From Desulfosporosinus sp. (GTDB lineage Bacteria; Bacillota; Desulfitobacteriia; Desulfitobacteriales; Desulfitobacteriaceae): a DNA stretch of 50,558 bases. This document shows positions 41,932 through 50,195 of the stretch, piece after piece (positions within the stretch are counted from its first letter, which is position 1; each line of letters begins with the position of its first letter). The translations under genes were made by a program, and so were the position numbers. The notes beneath the pieces were generated by a model. It worked only from the letters and a program-made list of their open reading frames with translations. It did not search any database and was not told where the DNA came from. Location of the stretch: assembly GCA_031292055.1 (NCBI GenBank), contig JARLHV010000139.1, positions 1 to 50,558 of the forward strand. The letters are read 5' to 3'.

Positions 41932-43086
41932 ATGATGGATGCAGTTGCTATGACGAATGAACGAAATCAGATGTTTCGCGATCTATTCAGCGGAAAAACT
42001 CCCCAAAGAGTACCAATCAGCAATCCGGCAACTCAAGACTTTGCAATTCAATATGCCGGTTTGGATTTGGCTGAATGCCAGTGGGATTTGACGAAATTAG
42101 AGCAAGTTTATAATAAGTTCTGTCAAGATTTCTTTACAGACACTTATCCTGGTGGGTCTATAAGAATTCCCTCACATTATCAGATTCTTGGGTCGACCTG
42201 TATTGTCATGAGTTCTAGCGGATTCATGCAACATCCCGAAGTCGTGGGCCTGCTGGCTGAGGAATATGACCAGTTTATCGCATCCCCTTATGATTGTCTT
42301 GTCGAAACAATCTTGCCTCGATTATATACAGAGCTGAATGGATCGCCGGCTAAAGTGGCAATGGCATTAGCTAAAGCCATGCGGGCCAAGTCCGACGATT
42401 TGGCCTACCTTGGGACGATCCAAGCAAAAATGAATGCTAAATATGGCTATGCGACCATGGTTCGTGCTCTAACTGAAGCTCCGTTTGATTTCCTGGCAGA
42501 CTTTCTGAGAAGTTTTAAAGGGATTTCTGGTGATGTTAGACGGTGTCCTGATAAAGTAGCAGCAGCTTGTGAAGCAGTATTGCCACTGATGATCAAGAAA
42601 GGTACCCTACCGAATTCCTCGATGTTAGGAGCTACGTTTATTCCGCTTCACATGGCTCCTTATTTGCGGGATAAGGATTTTGCAACGTTGTACTGGCCAA
42701 CCTTCAAAAAGTTGGTTGAAACATTGGTTGGTATGGGTCAGAAAGTCGAATTGTTTGTGGAACAAGACTGGATGAGGTACCTCGATTATCTGTATGAACT
42801 GCCGGAAAATACAATTATGAGGTTTGAATATGGAGATGCGAAACTTGTAAAGGAAAAACTTGGTAAAAAACATATTATTTCTGGTTTCTATCCTGTTACC
42901 TTGCTACAAACTGGGTCAAAGCAACAATGTGTTGATAAAGCAAAAGAGTTATTGGACATTCTCGCTCCAGGAGGAAAGTATTGGTGGCAAGCTGACAAGA
43001 GCATTATAAACTTGGATGTAAATGGTCCTGTAGTCGAAAATCTCAGAGCTGTCTTGGATTATGTTCATGAAAACGGTAGTTACTAA
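41932..43086 (+). CDS. UroD-family substrate:corrinoid methyltransferase
   Basis: 384 aa. The uroporphyrinogen-decarboxylase-like barrel is recognisable, and position after the corrinoid gene indicates the MT1 role of demethylating a substrate onto the corrinoid. Unlike MtaA/MtbA-type proteins it shows no His-x-Cys plus Cys zinc motif; the equivalent region reads LFVEQDWMRYLDYL and IMRFEYGD. It may bind metal by other residues or use another substrate class, such as methoxylated aromatics or a methylamine-like compound. The substrate cannot be read from sequence. An MFS transporter downstream could import it. Confidence 0.75.
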   Translation: MMDAVAMTNERNQMFRDLFSGKTPQRVPISNPATQDFAIQYAGLDLAECQWDLTKLEQVYNKFCQDFFTDTYPGGSIRIPSHYQILGSTCIVMSSSGFMQHPEVVGLLAEEYDQFIASPYDCLVETILPRLYTELNGSPAKVAMALAKAMRAKSDDLAYLGTIQAKMNAKYGYATMVRALTEAPFDFLADFLRSFKGISGDVRRCPDKVAAACEAVLPLMIKKGTLPNSSMLGATFIPLHMAPYLRDKDFATLYWPTFKKLVETLVGMGQKVELFVEQDWMRYLDYLYELPENTIMRFEYGDAKLVKEKLGKKHIISGFYPVTLLQTGSKQQCVDKAKELLDILAPGGKYWWQADKSIINLDVNGPVVENLRAVLDYVHENGSY

Positions 43087-43106
43087 TGCTGGGGGGAGAG
43101 GATAAA

Positions 43107-43250
43107 ATGGATTCCAAATATTATATAACTTGGGAAGAATATCTGGCAGATCATCCTGAATTAGAGAGAAAATCCAAACAAGCAATCGAACCAAAAATCC
43201 AAAAGTATGAGGACATTATGTTTACATTTATTATGGATTTAGTATTGTAA
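43107..43250 (+). CDS. 47-aa peptide in the methyltransferase cluster
   Basis: Strong GGGGGGAGAGG site 6 nt before the ATG, 20 bp after the UroD-type gene. The peptide starts MDSKYYITWEEYLADHPE and ends with a short hydrophobic MFTFIMDLVL. I know no family. Its spacing and ribosome site suggest a real, translated product, possibly an accessory subunit of the methyltransferase. Confidence 0.6.
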   Translation: MDSKYYITWEEYLADHPELERKSKQAIEPKIQKYEDIMFTFIMDLVL

Positions 43251-43307
43251 AGCGATCTTATTTCAGGGGTTTCGATTGATCAGGCAACATCTAACCTTGT
43301 AGGGAAC

Positions 43308-43330
43308 CCCTATGCACGTGCTGCATAGGG
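43308..43330 (+). terminator. hairpin after the methyltransferase cluster
   Basis: CCCTATGC and GCATAGGG with a 7-nt loop. The T tail is weak, so it is only a possible terminator. Confidence 0.4.
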
Positions 43331-43555
43331 AATGCTTTATCGGGGGAGAGGGTTGCCGTCATTTCTCTTAAAAAATTTCTGAATATTCCGCACCTTGATG
43401 CCCTGTGTACTTCGAGCTATCATCCGTAAATTTTCGGTTTGACTCAGTGAAAAAGCGAAATTATTCCCACTTCTATGGTATTAGACAAATTTGGAGGTGG
43501 TACATATGAATTAGAATTGCTAATTGGAAAAACTGAATTGACAAATAAAGAACAC

Positions 43556-43598
43556 CCACTTAAAGAAGTGGGCGGCTCGGAATTAGATAAAAAGGAGT
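43556..43598 (+). repeat. 43-nt inverted repeat, copy A
   Basis: Matches the reverse complement of 46356-46398 at 37 of 43 positions by eye. It contains the hairpin CACTTAAAGAAGTG and the block AATTAGAT. It lies just before the MFS gene. Confidence 0.6.
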
Positions 43599-43606
43599 TG
43601 AGTATA

Positions 43607-44806
43607 ATGGGAAAGATGACGGATAAGTCGAAACTTAGTAGTTATAGATGGGTAATACTCGCACTTATGGTAACTAGTTTCTTATTAACTTTTATTAGTA
43701 GAATGTCATGGCCACCACTAATACCAGTCGTAGCACCGATTTTGCATATGAGTAATACTCAGGCCGGTTCGTTGATGACTGCTTTTTATATTGGTTATGT
43801 TATTACCCAAATTCCAGCTGGAATATTGGCAGACCGTCTAGGCGCTCGAGCAGTCTTGACGATTAGTCTTATTTTAGAGGGAATTTCGACTTTTGCTATG
43901 CACTATATGACGAGTTATGATAGTGGTTTCTGGCTTAGAGTTGTTACAGGGCTTGGTGCCGGAGCCGTTATGTCTGCTTGTTCACGTGCAGTAATAGAGT
44001 GGTTTCCTCAAGAGGAACGTGGAACAGCTTTTGGAATCTTGTTGGCGGCTCCGTCAGCCGGTATTGTTTTATCAAACTATATAGTTCCTGCTTTGAATAG
44101 CTCGATGGGTTGGCAAGGTGTTTTTGAGGTTATTGGTATTGTCACTGGTCTTTCAGGTATTTTGATTCTACTCTTTGTGCCAAAGGCTTCGGAGCAAGTC
44201 ACAAAAAGTGGAAATATATTTGGTGGATTCAAGGTAATATTCACGAGTAGAGAACTACTTCTTACTGCGGTAGCCGGATTTTGCCTATTGTGGGCAGAGC
44301 TGGGGATAGCAACATGGGCTAATGCCTATATCAAAACAAAACTGGGTTATTCAGTGTCTATTGCAGGTTTAGTCATGATTTTCTACGGAATTGGGGGAGT
44401 GTTAGCGCCTCTGATTTCCGGTTATATCTCGGATAAAGTGGGCAAACGCAAAAATATATTAATCTTTTCCTATGGCGTGCAGATTCCTTTCACAATAATT
44501 TTTGGCTATATGCATTCGATACCTATGTTATGCTTTATCGGCTTTTTAGTCGGGTTTTTATCCTATCTTGCAAATCCGCATCTTAGTGTCTTGGTTACTC
44601 AGTTTGCCGGTAAAGAATGGGCGGCTACGGCCACCGGTACAACGAATTTTGTTTGGCAGTTTGCTTCTATGATTGGACCATTAGTTTTAGGGTGGTCAAT
44701 TGATACCACAGGTAGTTTTGCGTCCGTATGGTGGATTCTGGCGGCTGGTCCTTTGCTTGGGATACTCGCACTGATCTTTATTAGAGAAGAAGTGATACGC
44801 GCTTAA
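43607..44806 (+). CDS. MFS transporter
   Basis: 399 aa from the ATG at 43607 (AAAAGGAGT before it); the frame continues upstream but with no membrane protein character. Twelve hydrophobic segments with the MFS loop motif GILADRLGARAVL between helices 2 and 3, and GYISDKVGKRKN in the second half. Resembles OPA/NNP-like or anion:cation symporter MFS proteins that carry organic acids or other small anions. Its place after the corrinoid system suggests uptake of the methylated substrate, but the intervening gap has a hairpin and a repeat. Confidence 0.85.
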   Translation: MGKMTDKSKLSSYRWVILALMVTSFLLTFISRMSWPPLIPVVAPILHMSNTQAGSLMTAFYIGYVITQIPAGILADRLGARAVLTISLILEGISTFAMHYMTSYDSGFWLRVVTGLGAGAVMSACSRAVIEWFPQEERGTAFGILLAAPSAGIVLSNYIVPALNSSMGWQGVFEVIGIVTGLSGILILLFVPKASEQVTKSGNIFGGFKVIFTSRELLLTAVAGFCLLWAELGIATWANAYIKTKLGYSVSIAGLVMIFYGIGGVLAPLISGYISDKVGKRKNILIFSYGVQIPFTIIFGYMHSIPMLCFIGFLVGFLSYLANPHLSVLVTQFAGKEWAATATGTTNFVWQFASMIGPLVLGWSIDTTGSFASVWWILAAGPLLGILALIFIREEVIRA

Positions 44807-44961
44807 ATAGATACAGACTCTCAGAATTACGGAAGCTAAAACTGGGCAATTTCCAGGGTGAGTATAGCTCATGCCATGCATACTAATGTCTCTGAAGTGA
44901 AACATAACCATCAACAAGAATTTCAGGCAAGGGTAGAGAATTTAGCTCAATACAAACACTG

Positions 44962-44999
44962 TTAAAAGAGATTTCGACGTGTGGTCAAATCTCTTTTAA
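44962..44999. terminator. bidirectional terminator after the MFS gene
   Basis: A 13-bp perfect stem (44962-44974 with 44987-44999), 12-nt loop, and flanking A and T stretches. Confidence 0.75.
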
Positions 45000-45043
45000 T
45001 GGAATACCAAGGAAAAATAGGCTCTGATAATTTAAGCAAAGCT

Positions 45044-45091
45044 TTGTACAGCTTGCTTAAATATGCTATTGTATTTTTAATGGCCATTAAA
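45044..45091 (+). promoter_or_regulatory. promoter with downstream perfect palindrome
   Basis: TTGTAC (45044-45049), 17 nt, TATTGT (45067-45072) with an extended TG. The 16-bp perfect palindrome TTTAATGGCCATTAAA (45076-45091) sits at the expected start of transcription, as an operator would. Confidence 0.6.
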
Positions 45092-45140
45092 TGGGATGAG
45101 AATTTATTCATAGAATAATTAGAGTATTGGAGGGACTAAG

Positions 45141-45476
45141 ATGGCAATAGGAATTATTCACGCAGGGATTTGCGGCTTTACTATTAATGTCAAAGCGGTG
45201 AGCGATGATAGTCAATCAAATTCTCGAAGAAGTAAGATGATAAAATTGGAGATAACAAGCGATTGTCCAAACTACCAAAAGATCGCAAAAGAGTTAACGG
45301 AAGTTGATGCTTACCAAGAAATTCTGAATAAACTTCATATGGGGAAGGTATATGAAATTTATGCGAAATATAGCCCGCATCCCAGCTGCCCAGGAGTATC
45401 CGGGATTCTTAAGACGGTGGAAGTAGCAGCCGGTTTGGCATTGCCCCAATCTGCAAGTATAACTATAGACAAATAA
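45141..45476 (+). CDS. small conserved protein of unknown function (possibly DUF6951)
   Basis: 111 aa with TTGGAGGGAC upstream. A central IKLEITSDCPNYQKIAKEL, a HPSCPGVSGILKTVEVAAGLALP segment near the end and four Cys (in GICGF, DCP, SCP) give it the look of a metal- or cofactor-binding protein. Relatives occur, as far as I recall, near corrinoid methyltransferases. The family name is not certain. It shares an operator-controlled promoter with the FMN reductase gene that follows after 60 bp. Confidence 0.55.
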   Translation: MAIGIIHAGICGFTINVKAVSDDSQSNSRRSKMIKLEITSDCPNYQKIAKELTEVDAYQEILNKLHMGKVYEIYAKYSPHPSCPGVSGILKTVEVAAGLALPQSASITIDK

Positions 45477-45536
45477 ACAATGGGAATATTTTTGATAATT
45501 TTTTTATTAAATATTTAGCGGGGGAGGATTATTATC

Positions 45537-46184
45537 ATGAAAGTAATTGCTGTCAATGGGAGTCCAAGAAAAAAGTGGAATACGGCTACCCTATTACAGA
45601 AAGCTCTTGAAGGTGCTAAATCAGTCGGAGCCCAAACGGAAATCATACATCTCTATGACTTGAATTTTAAAGGTTGTATCAGTTGCTTTGCTTGTAAGCG
45701 AAAAAACAGCAAAAATATTGGACACTGCGCCATGCAGGATGACCTAACAAATGTCTTGGAGAAAGTTTTGAAATCCGATGTCCTCCTATTGGGTTCTCCC
45801 ATCTATTTTGGTGATGTTACCGCAGGGATACGGGCATTTTTAGAACGATTGTTATTTTCTAATCTTTCCTATAATGAAAGGCATCGATCTGTTTTCCAAG
45901 GCAAGTTATCCTCGGGCTTCATCTATACAATGAACGTTCCTGAAGAGTTTCTGAAAAAAGTCAACTATGAAGAAGCCCTATTTCAAACTAACAAAAACTT
46001 GCTGCAAATACTCGGAGGACCCTCTGAATATATGATCTCCACCGATACCTACCAATTTGACGATTACTCCAAGTATGAAGCCTCCATGTTTGACGAAAAG
46101 CATAAGTCTCAAGTGAAAGCCGAACAATTTCCAATCGATTGCCAGAGAGCCTTTGACATGGGTGTTCAATTGACAAACATCTAA
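45537..46184 (+). CDS. NADPH-dependent FMN reductase/flavodoxin-fold protein
   Basis: 215 aa with GCGGGGGAGG upstream. Flavodoxin-like fold with FMN loop VNGSPRKKWNTATLLQKALEG and LLLGSPIYFGDVTAGIRAFLERL. CISCFACKRKNSKNIGHC is a three- or four-Cys segment typical of iron-sulfur flavoproteins, although here it is reduced, so an FeS cluster is not assured. It may reduce FMN, a corrinoid or an organic substrate. Probably co-transcribed with the 111-aa gene upstream. Confidence 0.85.
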   Translation: MKVIAVNGSPRKKWNTATLLQKALEGAKSVGAQTEIIHLYDLNFKGCISCFACKRKNSKNIGHCAMQDDLTNVLEKVLKSDVLLLGSPIYFGDVTAGIRAFLERLLFSNLSYNERHRSVFQGKLSSGFIYTMNVPEEFLKKVNYEEALFQTNKNLLQILGGPSEYMISTDTYQFDDYSKYEASMFDEKHKSQVKAEQFPIDCQRAFDMGVQLTNI

Positions 46185-46355
46185 ATCTGGATACCATTTG
46201 CTCTTCGGCTGTAGTTGGATATTGCTAAGCAAGCAAGCGTTCTGCCGCGCAAAGAGGGTACTATTCATATTATATAGTGAGTAGGAATAAGCTGCTTATG
46301 CTTTGGCCTATTGGAGACTTGTAGCTCAAAGGTAAAGGCTGATTTAAGGGAAAAG

Positions 46356-46398
46356 ACTCGTTTTCATCTAATTTCGAGACACCCACTTCTTCAAGTGG
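46356..46398 (-). repeat. 43-nt inverted repeat, copy B
   Basis: The reverse complement of this stretch matches 43556-43598 at about 37 of 43 positions. Its protein reading on the minus strand, PLEEVGVSKLDENES, resembles PLKEVGGSELDKKEL from copy A, so both may be tails of one kind of mobile-element gene. Confidence 0.6.
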
Positions 46399-46459
46399 TC
46401 GCTTCCCGCCATCCATGGCTTTAGCGACACTAGATCCTCCATGATCGTCGGGTGTCTCG
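46375..46459. repeat. stem-loop with 10-bp ends overlapping copy B
   Basis: CGAGACACCC (46375-46384) and GGGTGTCTCG (46450-46459) are perfect inverted arms around 65 nt that include a smaller CCACTTCTTCAAGTGG hairpin. Confidence 0.6.
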
Positions 46460-46535
46460 GAAAGATAAAAATGGCATGATGGTTGTATTAAGTACATTCA
46501 TGCCTGAACAAAGGGAATCTGTTTTGGCGTTTATA

Positions 46536-46575
46536 AAGCTCCGGTCAATTAATATCACATAATTGACCGGAGCTT
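46536..46575. terminator. perfect 16-bp stem-loop
   Basis: 46536-46551 pairs exactly with 46560-46575 with an 8-nt loop. It probably acts as a bidirectional terminator or is a small dispersed element. Confidence 0.6.
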
Positions 46576-46690
46576 AAGTTATTTATATCAACGAAATCAA
46601 CAACAATAATATTGTATAACTCAAACAAAAATTCAATCTATAAATGATTCCGCTGCAGACCCTTTTATGCTATTAATATCACGTTTTATT

Positions 46691-46752
46691 GTCATTCTGA
46701 GCGAAGCGAAGGATCTTTTGTCCCTAGATCCTTCGCTCTCGCTCAGGATGAC
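46691..46752. repeat. REP-like palindromic repeat
   Basis: GTCATTCTGAGCGAAGCG and its near-inverted partner ending GCTCAGGATGAC enclose a short loop. This GTCATTCTGAGCG motif is known as a common dispersed palindrome in several bacteria. Confidence 0.7.
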
Positions 46753-46848
46753 ACAAAAATAATGGCAGTGACTTGATATTTTATAATGTTTTTAGACTTG
46801 TCGAACAGCGGAATCATGAATTAATTAATTGTTTAATTCATTGATCGT

Positions 46849-47115
46849 ATGCAAATCAACAGGCTGTTTGAAATTGTATATATTCTGCTTAATAAAAACC
46901 AACAACAGGCCACCGTCGATTGGGCTGAAGAAGAAATGAGAAAAGGATCTACGCTAGCAGCCTCGCCATGGGCGGCAAATACTGCGGCACAGATCGAGGC
47001 ATACCGTAAAAATGGAACGGATGTTGTATTAAGGAATGCACCTTGCCTTATTGTGGCGGTTGCTTCCAAAGATCGGCTGGTTGGCAGAAATGATCTGCAG
47101 ATCACCTGGCAATAA
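46849..47115 (+). pseudogene. fused remnant: HTH regulator start joined to nitroreductase fragment
   Basis: The first about 16 residues (MQINRLFEIVYILLNK) match the start of YafY/WYL-type HTH regulators. From about residue 24 the frame matches the middle of a nitroreductase: AASPWAANTAAQIEAYRKNG, then DVVLRNAPCLIVAVA. Both genes appear cut and joined by deletion, leaving an 88-codon frame. It is unlikely to make a working protein. No ribosome site is visible. Confidence 0.65.
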
Positions 47116-47143
47116 TGAAGTATTACGAATGAGGTGAAAATAG

Positions 47144-47171
47144 ATGCCATGCGGTTAAAGCCGCATGGCAT
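47144..47171 (-). terminator. terminator of the EmrE-type transporter gene
   Basis: ATGCCATGCGG and CCGCATGGCAT form a perfect 11-bp stem with a 6-nt loop. On the minus strand it is followed by CTATTTTC, 78 bp after the gene's stop. Confidence 0.65.
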
Positions 47172-47248
47172 TAGCCTTCTGCAATATGCAGAACGTGTAT
47201 TTGATCAAGAAACGTTTCGTTATTAAAACAATCGGATTCAACTCAATC

Positions 47249-48235
47249 TTATAGTGTGAATTGTCTGGCCCTTTTTGTGTTAATCCCATTTCTTAATGCT
47301 TTTCCTTGTCCAAAGACACTGTGTAATATCATACCTAGTATAACAAGACCCATTCCAACAAAGGACCATAGTGTTGGATATGCCCCATGGAGAATAACTA
47401 ATTCTCCAATAAGAGCAAAAATAACTTCCCCCGATTGAGTCGCTTCGACTGCTGCAAGTTTATGGACATCGCCTTTCGTCATATCGGTTGCCGAGAAAAA
47501 AAGTATCGTTGCGATGACACCCGAGGAAAGGGCCACGATTAAGGTTTGTATTGTCTGATTGCTGCTTGGAAGTCCGACTTCTGCTACACCAAGAGCCGAT
47601 AATATAAGCCAAAATGGAAGGCTTGCTAGTGTCATTCCAAGGACTCTTTGATACGTATCAAACCGTTGCCCACATGCGGCCATCATTTTGCGATTGCCTA
47701 AAGGGTAAGAAAATGCGGCGAGTAGAACGGGTAAAACCCCGTATAAAATTTCTTTGGCAGTAAGGGACCGGGCCTGTTGCAACTGAATTAGCACTATACC
47801 TATTAGAATGATCAGAGAAAGGGCCAAACCTCTGGTAGGTATGGAGAAACGGATTTTTTGCAGCCCTAATTCCGTAGGAATAACGGTATAAAAAAACGGA
47901 GCAAGCAACGAACCAGCCACAATCGTAATCTGCCACATACTGGCGACTAACCAAGCTGGTCCATAGGCCGCGGCAAAACAAAGAGGTGCATAGAAAAGTC
48001 CGAATCCAACGGTACTCCAACCCAGCCAAATCATGGGCCTTTTGCGCATATCCGATAAAAGAGGCCTAAGATTCCCTCGCACCATAACAATTATAAGCAG
48101 AAACGGTGCCATAAAGGCAAATCTTAGAACTGCACTCCATATCCAGCTCCCGCCTGATAAATCCATAGCCCGATTTAAGATAAATGTCACGGCAAAAAAA
48201 AACGATGCTAATATACCAAATGCAATGGCTTTCAA
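47249..48235 (-). CDS. EmrE/EamA-type multidrug resistance efflux transporter
   Basis: 328 aa. Ten hydrophobic segments; the N-terminal IAFGILASFFFAVTFILNRA and WSAVLRFAFMAPFL follow the multidrug-resistance efflux (EmrE-like) family within the DMT superfamily. Likely exports small compounds. It stands alone on the minus strand with its own terminator and does not appear linked to the neighbours. Confidence 0.8.
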   Translation of the reverse strand: MKAIAFGILASFFFAVTFILNRAMDLSGGSWIWSAVLRFAFMAPFLLIIVMVRGNLRPLLSDMRKRPMIWLGWSTVGFGLFYAPLCFAAAYGPAWLVASMWQITIVAGSLLAPFFYTVIPTELGLQKIRFSIPTRGLALSLIILIGIVLIQLQQARSLTAKEILYGVLPVLLAAFSYPLGNRKMMAACGQRFDTYQRVLGMTLASLPFWLILSALGVAEVGLPSSNQTIQTLIVALSSGVIATILFFSATDMTKGDVHKLAAVEATQSGEVIFALIGELVILHGAYPTLWSFVGMGLVILGMILHSVFGQGKALRNGINTKRARQFTL

Positions 48236-49010
48236 ACTCTAGCCTCCCTAGCGATAATTTTATAGTTTCTATTAGAATAACACGAATTGTTATGTGATGT
48301 TGGCACTTTCCTTGGTGATATTAATTTCAATTATCGGACGTGAATTAATTATTTTATATGACTGGCAACCCGCTTCGCATTATTCCTATACCCATTAGGC
48401 CAATAATTGGGAGTGTGCGCCTGTTACGTAAAGCAAGACTTTTAAATTATTTAGTAGTGTAATTATAAATCATAGGCATTTTACCGACTGTATGTGTATG
48501 TTTATGATAGTTGAAAACACAATTAACGTATTATTTACAGAACGTTAATTGAAGATTAACACGCAACACTTATACTTTAGAATAAAATAGTAACTTCATT
48601 GCACTTATATCTACTTTGCAAAATGGGGAGGAACAAAGCGCTCATTTCTCTCGCTGATTTTCTCGTCATAAACTAAGAGTAATTCAGATTGACAATTTTG
48701 CTTTCTTGCCACTCCTCTACGCGTGAAAGCATTGATATATTTTTTAGCTACCTGCAATGTAGCAAATGTGAAGAATTGAGGAATAAGGAGTTAAGGCATG
48801 GAATACGAGATAATGGCAGAAGTAAGCTGTTTTTTGTACTGCTTTTTGGTAACATATAGCACTAAATGGGGCTGAGAACAAAATACAACTCTGATAACGA
48901 AGTAATGTGTAAGTTAACAAGCATTAAACAAGGATCGAAAAGCACTAATTAATAGCCTATGGGTATTGATGGGTATTAACGGTAAATTAAGAGTTGAGGG
49001 GATGGTAGCT
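48236..49010. other. 775-bp stretch, almost empty
   Basis: AT-rich. The only candidate is a 25-codon frame at 48798-48875 beginning MEYEIMAEVSCF with AAGGAG upstream, too short to call. The upstream signals of the second HD-GYP gene should lie at its end. Confidence 0.45.
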
Positions 49011-50195
49011 ATGGGTATTTCAATCAACAGTTTATCAGTACTAATGCCTGGAATTTTACATGAATCAATTATTGCGGAAGAAAATTTATATTCTAGGAAC
49101 GATAGATTATTGCACGCAGAAGGCAAGGCGTTAACTAAGGAAATCTTAAACAGAATTAATAGTGGCCAAGTATACGTAAGAAGTAACGGTGAGCTAGCCA
49201 GAAGATCAGCTAACATGGTCACACAAGTTAAAAAACCTATACAGCCAAGGGTTGTAACCACGCATACAGCAAGAGTAGTATCTAAATTTCATCAATTATC
49301 AATACATACGTATTGTGACTTAATGAAATTGGTTAAAAATCTATACAAATCAGGCGCGATAGATACTGATAACGTAGAAAAAGTAGAGAGAACAATATTT
49401 GAATTAGTTGGTGAGATACTAATAAAAGGTAACTGGTATTTTAATTATAATGTATACAGAACCATTTCCAACTATGAAATTGTTCATTCTGCAAATGTAG
49501 TTCTTATATCCGTACTAATAGGCAATCAATTGAAGATGTCACCGACGCAACTTAGTGAATTAATGGCAGGTGCTTTAGCACACGACCTAGAAAGGAAAAA
49601 TATACCAAAAGAGATCAGGAATAAGTTGGGTAAGCTTACTCAAGAAGAGTTTGAAATAGTTAAGAAGCATACAGAAACTTCAGTAACCAAGGAACACTTG
49701 AAGGTAGCCATAGAGCAGCACCACGAAAGATGGAATGGGCAAGGGTATCCAAATAAATTGGCATATAAATCAATACACATATACGCACAAATAATAGCAG
49801 TAGCTGACACTTATGACGCATTAATAGCGAGAAGACCCCATAGAGATGCCTGGTATTTACACAAAGCTTATAACTGGATAATTTCAAGGTCTGGGATAGA
49901 CTTCTCTCCAGAAGTGATTATAGCGTTCAAAAAAGCTATAACATTATACCCGCCATCCTCAATAGTAATTTTAAATACAGGAGATGTAGGTATAGTTGAG
50001 AAATCTATCGCAGGGCAACCGGACTTGCCGGAAATAAGGCTACTATTCAACTCTGCTGGCGAATATTACGAAGCCAATACAACCAGAAATTTATCTCAAT
50101 ATCCAGATATATTTGTAATAAAATTAAACCCAAGCAAGGAAGAAACTGAGACAAGCAGTGAAAATAGTTGCTTATGGGCTGATATATTTAAATAA
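49011..50195 (+). CDS. second HD-GYP protein with altered HDIGK motif
   Basis: 394 aa from the ATG at 49011 (GAGGGG 9 nt before); the frame is open back to 48966. The first HD-GYP His is in IVHSANVVLISVL, the HD pair is in AHDLERKNIPKEI (HDLER in place of HDIGK), and VKKHTETS, EQHHERWNGQGYP and VADTYDALIARRP follow. The metal-binding His and Asp are thus kept, but the G-K of the motif is lost. The C-terminal small domain (YPPSSIVILNTGDVG) matches the end of the HD-GYP protein at 36882-37949. Its codons are more AT-rich than the core genes. It may have weakened activity or act as a sensor. Confidence 0.8.
   Translation: MGISINSLSVLMPGILHESIIAEENLYSRNDRLLHAEGKALTKEILNRINSGQVYVRSNGELARRSANMVTQVKKPIQPRVVTTHTARVVSKFHQLSIHTYCDLMKLVKNLYKSGAIDTDNVEKVERTIFELVGEILIKGNWYFNYNVYRTISNYEIVHSANVVLISVLIGNQLKMSPTQLSELMAGALAHDLERKNIPKEIRNKLGKLTQEEFEIVKKHTETSVTKEHLKVAIEQHHERWNGQGYPNKLAYKSIHIYAQIIAVADTYDALIARRPHRDAWYLHKAYNWIISRSGIDFSPEVIIAFKKAITLYPPSSIVILNTGDVGIVEKSIAGQPDLPEIRLLFNSAGEYYEANTTRNLSQYPDIFVIKLNPSKEETETSSENSCLWADIFK

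Larger units (their letters stand above)
43251..43606. other. 356-bp gap with hairpins
   Basis: No gene besides an open frame that is continuous with the MFS start and is best explained by a repeat. A stem CCCTATGC/GCATAGGG (43308-43330), the repeat at 43556-43598 and the MFS ribosome site lie here. Confidence 0.5.
44807..45140. other. 334-bp gap with terminator, promoter and palindrome
   Basis: No gene is supported; a 29-codon frame at 44877-44966 has no ribosome site and may be a gene tail. It holds a 13-bp perfect terminator stem, a good promoter and a perfect 16-bp palindrome before the next gene. Confidence 0.55.
46185..46848. other. 664-bp gene-free stretch with repeats and hairpins
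   Basis: No gene. It carries copy B of the 43-nt repeat inside a larger hairpin, a perfect 16-bp stem at 46536-46575 and a REP-like palindrome at 46691-46752. Confidence 0.6.

Noticed and set aside
43475..43606. N-terminal extension of the MFS transporter
   Set aside because: The 44 extra residues have no membrane or family features and include the 43-nt repeat; the ATG at 43607 has a good ribosome site.
46356..46459. IS200/IS605 end or omega-RNA scaffold
   Set aside because: Hairpins are present, but no tnpA or tnpB frame and no recognisable conserved core; kept only as an unexplained repeat.
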